Assembly (NCBI RefSeq): GCF_015752315.1
Contig: NZ_JADOVJ010000001.1
Coordinates: forward strand, 4,332,501 to 4,396,500
Source: Nocardioides luteus
GTDB taxonomy: Bacteria > Actinomycetota > Actinomycetes > Propionibacteriales > Nocardioidaceae
Length of the DNA stretch: 64,000 nt
Direction of reading: 5' to 3'
A program made the translations under genes and the position numbers. The notes beneath the pieces are model-generated. The model searched no databases, was not told the DNA's origin, and saw only the letters and a program-made list of their open reading frames with translations. Shown one piece after another: positions 24,588-32,600 of the stretch (its first letter is position 1; the number at the start of each line of letters is the position of its first letter).

Positions 24588-25689
24588 GCCTCACCGCCGC
24601 GGTGAGCACGTCGGCGACGTACTCCTGCTGTTCCGGGCTCAGGTGCGGGAACATCGGCAGCGACAGGATCGTGCCCGCCGCCCGCTCCGCGACTGGGAAG
24701 GAGCCCTCGCCGAACCCCAGCGAGGCGTACGCAGCCGTCAGATGCACCGGGAACGGATAGTGGATCCCGGCGCCGATCCCGGCGTCCAGCAGCGCCGACA
24801 GCACCCGGTCGCGGTCGGCGATCCGGACGACGTAGAGGTGCCAGACGTCGACGTTGCCCGGTGCGGACTCGGGCAGGCGGATGCCGGGGATGCCGTCGAG
24901 GAGACGGTGGTAGCGGTCGGCCGCCTGCCGGCGCAGCTCGTTCCACTTCTCCAGGCGGGCCAGCTTGGCGGAGAGCACGACGGCCTGGACGGTGTCGAGG
25001 CGGGAGTTCATCCCGGCGACCTCGTGGACGTACTTGGTCTCCGAGCCGTGCGCCGAGAGCAGCCGGACCATCCGGGCGATCTCCGGGTCGGAGGTCGTCA
25101 CGGCACCCGCGTCGCCGGCGGCGCCGAGGTTCTTGCCGGGGTAGAAGCTGGTCGCGGCGACGGTGGTGAGCGAGCCGGCCGGACGGCCGTGGCGCCGGGC
25201 GCCCTGGGACTGCGCGGCGTCCTCGATCACCGCGATCCCCGCGGCCTCGGCGAGCGGGAGCAGCTGCTCAACGAACGCGGTCTGCCCGAACAGGTGCACC
25301 GGCGCGATCGCCTGCGTGCGTGGCGTGATCGCCCGCTCGACCGCGACCGGGTCGATCAGCAGGTGCGACTCGTCGACGTCGACCGGGACCGGCACGGCGC
25401 CGATCCGGGTGGCCGCCTCGGCGGTCGCGATGAAGGTGTTCGCGGGCACGATCACCTCCCCGCCGGGCCGCACGCCGACGGCTCGCATGGCCAGCTCGAG
25501 CGCGTCGGTCCCGTTGCCGACGCCGACGCAGTGGTCGACGCCGACGTAGGCCGCGTAGGCGTTCTCGAAGGCGGTCACCTCGGGCCCGCCCACGAAGGCG
25601 GTGCGCTCGAAGACGCGGTCCAGCCCGAGGCGTACCTCGTCCTCTATCTCCGACTGCTGCGCCCCGAGGTCGACGAACGGCACCTTCAC
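24580..25689 (-). CDS. DegT/DnrJ/EryC1 sugar aminotransferase
   Basis: A 369-residue PLP enzyme. VPFVDLGAQ opens it, GNGTDALELAMRA binds the phosphate, VIEDAAQSQGA contains the Asp that pairs with the pyridine nitrogen, and SFYPGKNLGAAGDAGAV carries the PLP lysine (K186). The sequence is of the type that installs an amino group at C3 or C4 of keto-deoxy nucleotide sugars (FdtB/QdtB/WbpE-like). GTG start, with AGGAG eight bases upstream and a four-base overlap (GTGA) with the acyltransferase gene. The adjacent NeuD/PglD-like enzyme would acetylate the new amine. The position aminated is not deducible here. Confidence 0.88.
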   Translation of the reverse strand: MKVPFVDLGAQQSEIEDEVRLGLDRVFERTAFVGGPEVTAFENAYAAYVGVDHCVGVGNGTDALELAMRAVGVRPGGEVIVPANTFIATAEAATRIGAVPVPVDVDESHLLIDPVAVERAITPRTQAIAPVHLFGQTAFVEQLLPLAEAAGIAVIEDAAQSQGARRHGRPAGSLTTVAATSFYPGKNLGAAGDAGAVTTSDPEIARMVRLLSAHGSETKYVHEVAGMNSRLDTVQAVVLSAKLARLEKWNELRRQAADRYHRLLDGIPGIRLPESAPGNVDVWHLYVVRIADRDRVLSALLDAGIGAGIHYPFPVHLTAAYASLGFGEGSFPVAERAAGTILSLPMFPHLSPEQQEYVADVLTAAVRHG

Positions 25690-26354
25690 CAGATCAGCTC
25701 CTGACGTGAATTGAGACTGCGGGCGGGCACTCCGGCCCAGGTCTCCCCGGCGGGCAGGTCGTTGAGCAGGACCGCTCCCATGCCGAGGACGGAGTCGGCT
25801 CCGACGGTGGTGCGCTGACGCACCGAGGAGCTCATCCCGAGATAGGCGGCTTCGCCGATCACGACCTCGCCGCCGAGGGTGACCCCGGCGCAGAGGGTGG
25901 CGTAGTCGCCGACGATGTCGTCGTGGGTGAGGACGACGTTGGGCATCACCACGACATGGCGCCCGACGCGTACGCCGGCGGTCAGCACGACCCCGGCGAG
26001 CAGCACGGTCCCGGCGCCGAGCTCGCAGCCCGTCGGCACGGACGCCGAGGGGTGGACGACGGTCGCGTAGCGCTCCGGTGCGACCCCGTAGCCGCTCAGC
26101 CGCTCGGCGAGGCGACGACGCGTCGCGCCCGCCCCGGCACAGAGCACCAGGTCGGCACCGCAGTCGGCGACGACCTCGATGGGGCCGATCACCTTGGCCC
26201 CGCCGGCACCGTCGACGGAGCCGATCACCTCGCCCCAGCGCTCGCGGTTGTCGTCGACGGCGACGATCTCGTCGTAGCGGAACTCGTTGGACGCGGCCGC
26301 CGCGGCGACCTCGCCCGCCAACCCGCTCGCGGCGACGAGAACGAGCGCGGTCAT
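25686..26354 (-). CDS. sugar N/O-acyltransferase, NeuD/PglD-like
   Basis: A 222-residue protein with two parts. An N-terminal Rossmann-like domain (LVLVAASGLAGEVAAAA; GGAKVIGPIEV) is followed by a left-handed beta-helix of hexapeptide repeats (VPTGCELGAGTVLLAGVVLT, GDYATLCAGVTLGG, IGEAAYLGMSSSVRQ). The late catalytic-type His lies in VLTHDDIVGDYA. PglD-type enzymes acetylate the amine on UDP-4-amino sugars using acetyl-CoA; NeuD-type ones O-acetylate sialic acid. The flanking aminotransferases favour the PglD-like role. Overlaps by 4 bases at both ends (ATGA and GTGA) show a tightly coupled operon. Confidence 0.82.
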   Translation of the reverse strand: MTALVLVAASGLAGEVAAAAASNEFRYDEIVAVDDNRERWGEVIGSVDGAGGAKVIGPIEVVADCGADLVLCAGAGATRRRLAERLSGYGVAPERYATVVHPSASVPTGCELGAGTVLLAGVVLTAGVRVGRHVVVMPNVVLTHDDIVGDYATLCAGVTLGGEVVIGEAAYLGMSSSVRQRTTVGADSVLGMGAVLLNDLPAGETWAGVPARSLNSRQELIW

Positions 26355-27502
26355 CGACGTTCCCCCCGGAGTACGTCGATGACCCGCGCCTGCTCCGAGT
26401 CCGATATCTGGTGGAACAGCGGCAGGATGAGGGTGGTGTCGGTGAGGTGCTCGGTGACCGGGAGGCTGACCCCCGAGGAGGCGTACGCAGGCTGCCGGTG
26501 CGCCGCCATGATCCCGCGCCGCGCGGAGATCCCGGCCTCGGCCAGGGCGCTGAGCAGCCCCTCGCGGTCCAGCCCGTACGCCGAGCCGCGTTGTATCGAG
26601 CTTGTCGAGATGACCTCGATCCAGAACGACTGGAAGTTGCAGGTCCCCCAGGCCGGGTCCGCGACCGCGCGCAGCCCCTCGATCTCGGCGACCGCCTTCG
26701 CGTAGACCGCGGCGAGCTCACGGCGGCGGGCGACCACCTCCGGCAGCCGGGAGAGCTGCACCAGGCCGACCGCGGCCTGCAGGTCGGTCATCCGGAAGTT
26801 GAAGCCGACCTCGTCGTAGGACTCCGGCGGCGAGACCAGGCTGGCGTGGCGATCGGCGGCCGAGACGCTCATCGCGTGCTCGCGCAGCTTCCGTGCCCGC
26901 GCGGCCCAGTCCTCCCGTGAGGTGGTGAGCATCCCGCCCTCGCCGGTGGTGAGGATCTTGCGCGGGTGGAAGGACCAGGCCGCGATCTCGGCGCCGGCGC
27001 CGACCGGGCGGCCGCGGTAGGTCGAACCGGCCCCGCAGGCAGCGTCCTCGATCACCACGATGCCGAGCGGGTCGCAGACCTCCCGGATCCCGTCCAGGTC
27101 GACGGGCACCCCGCCCTGGTCGACGACGATCACCGCCGTGGTCCGTGGCGTGAGCGCCTCCCGAACGGTCTCCGCGGTGAGGTTCCCGGTCACCGCCGAG
27201 ACGTCGGCGAAGACCGGCCGCGCACCGAGGTAGACCGCCGCGTTGGCGGTCGCGATGAAGGAGAAGGACGGGACGACGACGTCGTCCCCGGGACGTACTC
27301 CGGCGACCACCAGCGCCAGCTGGAGCGCCGTGGTGCAGCTCGAGGTGGCGACGGCGTGATCGGCCTGCTGCGAGGCCGCGAAGCGTCGCTCGAACTCCGC
27401 CACACGCGGCCCCTGGGCGACCCAGCCGGAGCGGAGCACCTCGGTGACCGCGGCGATCTCCTCCTCGCCCAACCAGGGCTGCATCACGTTGATCCGACTC
27501 AC
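26351..27502 (-). CDS. second DegT/DnrJ/EryC1 aminotransferase, with an in-frame repeat insertion
   Basis: A 383-residue PLP aminotransferase. INVMQPWLGEEEIAAV opens it, SSCTTALQLAL binds phosphate, VVIEDAACGAGS holds the Asp, and WSFHPRKILTTGEGG carries the lysine (K182). The H-P-R-K version resembles PglE/ArnB-type C4 aminotransferases. GTG start overlaps the epimerase stop (GTGA). Near residue 298 the coding strand contains TCTCGACAAGCTCGA, the core of a dispersed palindromic repeat, read as I-S-T-S-S-I. This segment is probably an inserted repeat that kept the frame; it sits in a surface region before GLDREGLLSALAEAG, so function is likely retained. Product and position of amination are inferred from family only. 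Confidence 0.85.
   Translation of the reverse strand: MSRINVMQPWLGEEEIAAVTEVLRSGWVAQGPRVAEFERRFAASQQADHAVATSSCTTALQLALVVAGVRPGDDVVVPSFSFIATANAAVYLGARPVFADVSAVTGNLTAETVREALTPRTTAVIVVDQGGVPVDLDGIREVCDPLGIVVIEDAACGAGSTYRGRPVGAGAEIAAWSFHPRKILTTGEGGMLTTSREDWAARARKLREHAMSVSAADRHASLVSPPESYDEVGFNFRMTDLQAAVGLVQLSRLPEVVARRRELAAVYAKAVAEIEGLRAVADPAWGTCNFQSFWIEVISTSSIQRGSAYGLDREGLLSALAEAGISARRGIMAAHRQPAYASSGVSLPVTEHLTDTTLILPLFHQISDSEQARVIDVLRGERR
26594..26615. repeat. palindromic TCGACAAGCTCGA repeat inside a coding gene
   Basis: It shares the 15-base core TCTCGACAAGCTCGA with intergenic copies near 43.6 and 43.8 kb. Here it is in frame within an aminotransferase gene and adds about six residues. Confidence 0.7.
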
Positions 27503-28503
27503 GACGGACCGCCCTGCAGAGCCCGCCCGGCCGCGATCTCGGAGCGCAGCGGTCGCCACCACTCAACCAGCTGCCGCAGCCCCTCCTCGAGCCCGATCGT
27601 GGGCGTCCAGCCCAGGTCCTCACGGGCCGCGGAGATCGAGGCGAGCCGGCGGGTGACCCCGTTGACCGCACGCTCGGGCCCGTGCTCGACCTGCAGGCCG
27701 GAGGCGCCCATCACCCGCAGCAGCGCCTCGGCCAGCTCGAGCAGCGAGGTCTCGGTGCCGGAGGCGATGTTGTAGACGCCCTCGGTCACGTCGGAGGCGG
27801 CCGCGAGGATGTTGGCGCGGGCGATGTCGGGGACGCAGACGAAGTCCATCGTCTGGCGGCCGTCGCCGAAGATCAGCGGTGGCTGGCCGTCGGCGATCCG
27901 CTCCATCCAGCGCACCAGCACCTCGGTGTAGGCGCCGTGCACGTCCATCCGCGGCCCGTAGACGTTGAAGTAGCGCAGCCCGACGTAGTCGAGCCCGTAC
28001 ATCGCCCGAAAGGACCGCACCAGCCCCTCGTTGTAGGACTTCGCGGCGCCGTAGAGGGTGTCGTTGTTGTTGTGGTGGTGACCCTCGGGCGTCGGGAACT
28101 CCTCGGCCAGGCCGAAGACCGAGGCGGAGGACGCGTAGACCAGCTTCGAGACGCCTGCGGAGACCGCGGCCTCGACGACGTTGAAGGTGCCGTCGACCAG
28201 CACCTCGTTGGCCAGCCGCGGCTCCTCGGCGCACAGCGTGATCCGGATGGCGGCCTGGTGGAAGACCAGGTCCTTGCCCGCGGTGAGGTCGCCGACGAGG
28301 TCGCGGTCGCGGATGTCGCCCTCGACGAGCGTGACCCGGCCGGAGGCGAGCGCGTCGTCGAGGTTGGCCTTGCGGCCCCGGATCAGGTTGTCGAGGACGT
28401 CGACGTGCGCGACCCCCTCGTCGAGGAGCTGGTCCACGATGGTGGAGGCGATCGTGCCCGCACCTCCGGTGACCAGGACGTTCGCACCGTGCAGAGAAGT
28501 CAT
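27499..28503 (-). CDS. NAD-dependent nucleotide-sugar epimerase/dehydratase (extended SDR)
   Basis: A 334-residue extended short-chain dehydrogenase. The NAD-binding motif is VTGGAGTIAS (the usual Phe-Ile after Gly is replaced by Thr-Ile-Ala). VEGDIRD, VFHQAAI and YASSASVFG follow, with the catalytic Tyr and Lys in YGAAKS. The substrate-side sequence RYFNVYGPRMD and late RRLASISAAREDLGW are typical of UDP-sugar 4-epimerases and 4,6-dehydratases. It acts on the nucleotide sugar before or after oxidation by the upstream Gfo/Idh protein. ATGA/GTGA overlaps on both sides. Epimerase against decarboxylase or dehydratase cannot be fixed from motifs alone. Confidence 0.85.
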   Translation of the reverse strand: MTSLHGANVLVTGGAGTIASTIVDQLLDEGVAHVDVLDNLIRGRKANLDDALASGRVTLVEGDIRDRDLVGDLTAGKDLVFHQAAIRITLCAEEPRLANEVLVDGTFNVVEAAVSAGVSKLVYASSASVFGLAEEFPTPEGHHHNNNDTLYGAAKSYNEGLVRSFRAMYGLDYVGLRYFNVYGPRMDVHGAYTEVLVRWMERIADGQPPLIFGDGRQTMDFVCVPDIARANILAAASDVTEGVYNIASGTETSLLELAEALLRVMGASGLQVEHGPERAVNGVTRRLASISAAREDLGWTPTIGLEEGLRQLVEWWRPLRSEIAAGRALQGGPS

Positions 28504-29579
28504 CGGATCAGCTCCAGGGAAGGGGTCTCGGCGGCCACCTCGACGAGGGCGCCACGGGCTCGGAGGCTGGTCTGGGCCGCCTCCAGGACGGAGAGGACAC
28601 GGAGCCCGGCGGCCCCGTCGGTGACCGGCGCACGCCCGCCCCGGATCGCCTCGGCGAACTCGCCGACCATCCGGGAGAGCGCCTCGTACTCGGGCAGTGC
28701 CGGCGCCCAGGTGTCACCCAGGCGGTAGGAGATGGTGGCTGCGGCGCGGTCGGCGATGTCCACGCTCTGCTGGACCAGGTCGACGCCCCGGTCGAAGACG
28801 CTGAGCCGCTGCTGCGGGTTGAGGTCGTCCCAGACCAACGTACGCCGGCTCCCGCCGATCACCATCTGCCTGATCTTGGTGGGGCTGAGCCAGTTGACGT
28901 GGACGTGGGCCATCGCCCCGCCCTCCAGAGGCAGGGTGAGATAGCCGACGCACGCCTTCCCGGCACCCAGCGGGTCGGAGCCCTGGGCGGCCACCCCGGT
29001 CGGGCGCAGCCCACCCGGCAGGACGAAGTCGAGGATCGAGAGGTCGTGCGGGGCCAGGTCCCAGAAGACGTCGACGTCGGGCTGCACCAGGCCGAGGTTG
29101 ATCCGCACCGAGTCGACGAACAGGATCTCGCCGAGAGACCCGTCCTCGACCAGCTCGCGGATCTTCTGCACGACCGGCGTGTAGCAGTAGGTGTGGTCGG
29201 CCATCAGCACGAGACCGTTGGCCCGCGCGGCCTCGACCATGCTCCGTCCCGACTCCACGTCGTCGGCCAGCGGCTTCTCGACCAGCACGTGCTTCCCGGC
29301 ACGCAGCGCCCGCTCCACCAGCCCTCGGTGCGTCCGGGCCGGGGTGGCGATCGCGACCGCGTCCACGTCCTCGCGTGCGAGCACCTCGTCGAGGTCGGTC
29401 GTGGCCAGCACGTCGGAGCCGCCCCCGATCACCTCCTGGGCCCGCTCGAGGTCCAGGTCGACCACCGCGACCAGCGACCAGTCCCGTGCGTTCCGGAAGT
29501 TGCGGACCAGGTTCGGTCCCCAATAACCAGCCCCGACCACTGCCACGCCGAGCGGTTCCCCATCAGTCATGTCGACCAT
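28500..29579 (-). CDS. Gfo/Idh/MocA-family nucleotide-sugar oxidoreductase
   Basis: A 359-residue protein. The Rossmann loop is AVVGAGYWGPNLVRNF, the NAD ribose region VVDLDLERAQ, and VLVEKPLADD contains the Glu-Lys-Pro motif in which the Lys is catalytic. FWDLAPHDLSILDF supplies the conserved Asp and His. Members oxidise the C3 hydroxyl of UDP-sugar acids (WbpB/WlbA) or related sugars, giving a ketone for aminotransferases such as the two DegT proteins below it. It is first in a six-gene coupled operon and follows a strong hairpin that ends the preceding gene. A second start three codons later is possible. Confidence 0.85.
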   Translation of the reverse strand: MVDMTDGEPLGVAVVGAGYWGPNLVRNFRNARDWSLVAVVDLDLERAQEVIGGGSDVLATTDLDEVLAREDVDAVAIATPARTHRGLVERALRAGKHVLVEKPLADDVESGRSMVEAARANGLVLMADHTYCYTPVVQKIRELVEDGSLGEILFVDSVRINLGLVQPDVDVFWDLAPHDLSILDFVLPGGLRPTGVAAQGSDPLGAGKACVGYLTLPLEGGAMAHVHVNWLSPTKIRQMVIGGSRRTLVWDDLNPQQRLSVFDRGVDLVQQSVDIADRAAATISYRLGDTWAPALPEYEALSRMVGEFAEAIRGGRAPVTDGAAGLRVLSVLEAAQTSLRARGALVEVAAETPSLELIR

Positions 29580-29588
29580 GAAATCGGC

Positions 29589-29620
29589 GTGGGGCGAGGC
29601 TCCGAAGAGCCTCGCCCCAC
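29589..29620 (-). terminator. 13-bp stem hairpin downstream of the giant surface-protein gene
   Basis: GTGGGGCGAGGCT-CCGAAG-AGCCTCGCCCCAC, a perfect 13-bp stem. Read on the minus strand it follows the surface-protein stop by about 30 bp and is followed by CGCCGATTT. It separates that gene from the amino-sugar operon, whose start lies 10 bp further on. Confidence 0.75.
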
Positions 29621-29652
29621 CTATCCCCCCAATTAGGGACCGCTCGCCCGGC

Positions 29653-32600
29653 CTACGGGGACGCCGGGCGGAACCTCACGTCCACGAAGTAGTTCGTGGA
29701 GTTCCAGGATCGGTTCGGGAGCCCCCCTCCGATCCCGTACCGATACCGGCCGTTGGCTCCGCCCGGAGCCGTCAGCGGGCCGACCGTCCGCGACTGCGTG
29801 AGTGCGGCGGGGGTGGACGAGTAGCGCCCGTTGGGGGCGTAGTAGGACACGACGTACACCGCTCCGGGCGTGAGCGCCACCGGCGTCGCCAACGTGGCCT
29901 GCTGCCAGCCGGTCGCGGTCTCGTTGGTGAAGGTCACCTGGGCGATCCGGGTGCCGGCCGCGTTCCACAGCGAGCCGACGTGGGTGCCGGTGTTGCCGCT
30001 GCCCTTGTAGAACCGGATCGCCGTCACGGAGCCCGCCACCGAGGTGGTGAACGCGGTGCCGACCTCGATCGGCATCAGGTCGAACGTCGACGCGTTCTGC
30101 GGGGTGACGCCGGTGAACAGCGAGACCTCTGTCACGACCGGCGGGACCGTGGTGAACGACCAGGTCTGCGTCGGCAGGTTCGCCCCGTCGGTCGAGACCA
30201 CCCCCGAGACCGTCACCGACACCGTCGCCCCGGCCGGCAGCGCCGCCGACGGGGTGAAGCGCAGCGTACGTCCGTCGCTGCTCAGCGCCGCCGAGCCCGC
30301 GACCGCGGACCCGTTGGCCGTGACCGACATGTTCCAGCCGCTCGCGATCGCTGTCGAGAACGTGATCGACGGGTTCACCGAGGTCGCCACCTCGGTCGTG
30401 CCCGGCTCCGGAACCCGCTCGGTGACCGAGATGGTCGGCCCCGCTCGCTCGAAGACGACGTCGGCGAAGTAGTTCGTCGACCCGAACGAGTACTGCGGGA
30501 AGCCACCGGCGGCACCGTAGAGATAGCGCCCGTTGGTGCCGGCCGGAGCGGTCAGGTCACCGGCGGCGTAGGCGGTCGCGAAGAACTGCGACGTGGTCGC
30601 ATAGTGCCCCTGCGGCGCCAGGTAGGAGACCAGGTACGACACCCCTGCCTGCACCTCGACCGGACTGGACAGCGTGGCCTGCTGCCAGCCGGAGGCGGTC
30701 TCGTTGGTGAAGGTCACCTGGGCGAGCCGCTGGCCGGCCATGTTCCACAGCGACCCGACGTGGGTGCCGCCGTTGCCGGCTCCCTTGTAGAACCGGATCG
30801 CGGTCACCCGCCCGTCACGGGTGGGACTGAACACCGTCCCGACCTCGACCGGGGAGGCGTCGTCCTGGGCCTCGACCGCGGGCACCACGTCACCGAAGAG
30901 CGTCTGGTTGTCGGGTGTCTCCGCCGATCTGGTCCGGAACGTCCACGTCTGCGTGGGCAGACTGGCCCCCTCGGTCGAGGTGACCCCGCTGATCGTGACC
31001 GTCACATCCGCGGCCGCGGGCAGCAGAGACGTGGGGTCGAAGGTGAGCGTCGTCCCGGAGTTGCCGAGCATCGTCGTCCCCTGGACCGGCTGGCCTCCCG
31101 AGGTCACCGACATCGTGTAGCCCGAGTTGATCGCCGAGGAGAACGACGCCACCACGTTGGTCGAGCGCGGCACCTCGACCGCCCCGGGAACCGGGCTGCG
31201 CGAGGTCATCGTGAGCGTCGGAGCGCCCTTCTCGAAGACCACGTCGACCATGTAGCTCGACGGCGAGGTGGCCGCCGGGAAGCCCGTGCCGTAGGCGTAC
31301 GCCCCGGCCGTCGAGGTCACCCGCAGCGGCGGCTTCGACAGGTCGGACGAGGCGAAGGCGTTCGGGGTGGCCGAGTAGTAGCCGTTGGTGCGGTAGGAGG
31401 CGATGTAGTCGGTGTTCGCCTGGATCTGCACCGGCTCGGCGAAGGTCAGCGTCTGCCAGCCGGTCGTCGACTCGTCGGTGAAGGTGCCCTGGGCGAGCAC
31501 GGCCCCGTTGGCCGACCACAGGGTGCCGGTGTGCGGGGCGGCGTTGTTGACGCCCTTGTAGAACTTCACCCCGGTGACGGTGCCGGCCACGTCGGCCCGG
31601 AACCTGACACCCAGGGTGAGCTGGGCGTTCTCCGGGTCCTGGAGGACCGTCGGGGTGGCGTCCTCGTCATAGAGCGAGCACGGGCAGACCCCTGCCGCAG
31701 CCGGCGGCTTGGCCGTACGGAACGACCAGGTCTTCCCGGTCGAGATGGCCGTCCCACCGCTGTCCTGCCCCGAGAGCGTGGCGGTGTAGGTGACGAACCC
31801 GGCGAGGTTGGCCGACGGGGTGAAGGTCACCGTCCTGGTCGTCGAGTCGTAGGCCGTCGACCCGGCCACCTGGTTGCCGACGGAGTCGGTCAGCCGCAGC
31901 CCGACGGTCGAGGCGACCACCGGCTTGGTGAACCTGGCGCTCACCGTGGTGTTGCGCGGCACCGAGGAGGAGCCGGCCAGCGGCCACTGGTTGGTGGCGG
32001 TCAGCGGCGAGTCGTCGGTGGTCGTGAACAGCACGTCCACGAAGTAGTTGGGGTTCTGGTAGGAGCTCGCCGGGAACTGTCCCGCGTTCGCGTAGACCCC
32101 GGCGGGTGCGGCGCCGTAGCCGCCCTCCACCTCGAACGGGTACGCCTCGAACCCCTTCGCCGCGAACGCCCACGGCGCCACGGCGTAGTGACCGGCCGGA
32201 GCCGTGTACGAGACGGTGTACCTCGCCCCCGCGGCGACCGCGACCGGCTGGCTGAACGTCGCCGACTGCCAGCCTCCGCTGGACTCGTTGGTGAAGGTGA
32301 CCTGGGCCAGCCGCTCGCCGCTGCTGCTCCACAGCGAGCCGACGTGGGTGCCGGTGTTGCCGGCGCCCTTGAAGAAGCGGACGCCCGCGACGTACCCGTC
32401 GGCCTGGGGCGTGAAGCGCAGGCCGAGCTCGGCGGCACCGCCGTCGTTGGCCGACGGGGTCGCCGGGCTGGTGACGGCGTTCCAGGTCGTCGGCACCTCC
32501 CGCTGGCCGAGGATGCTGCACGGGCAGGTGACGTTGAAGCTCCTGGTCGCCGAGGCGCCGATGTTGGCGCTGTCGTCGACGGCGCGGACCCGTATCGGCG

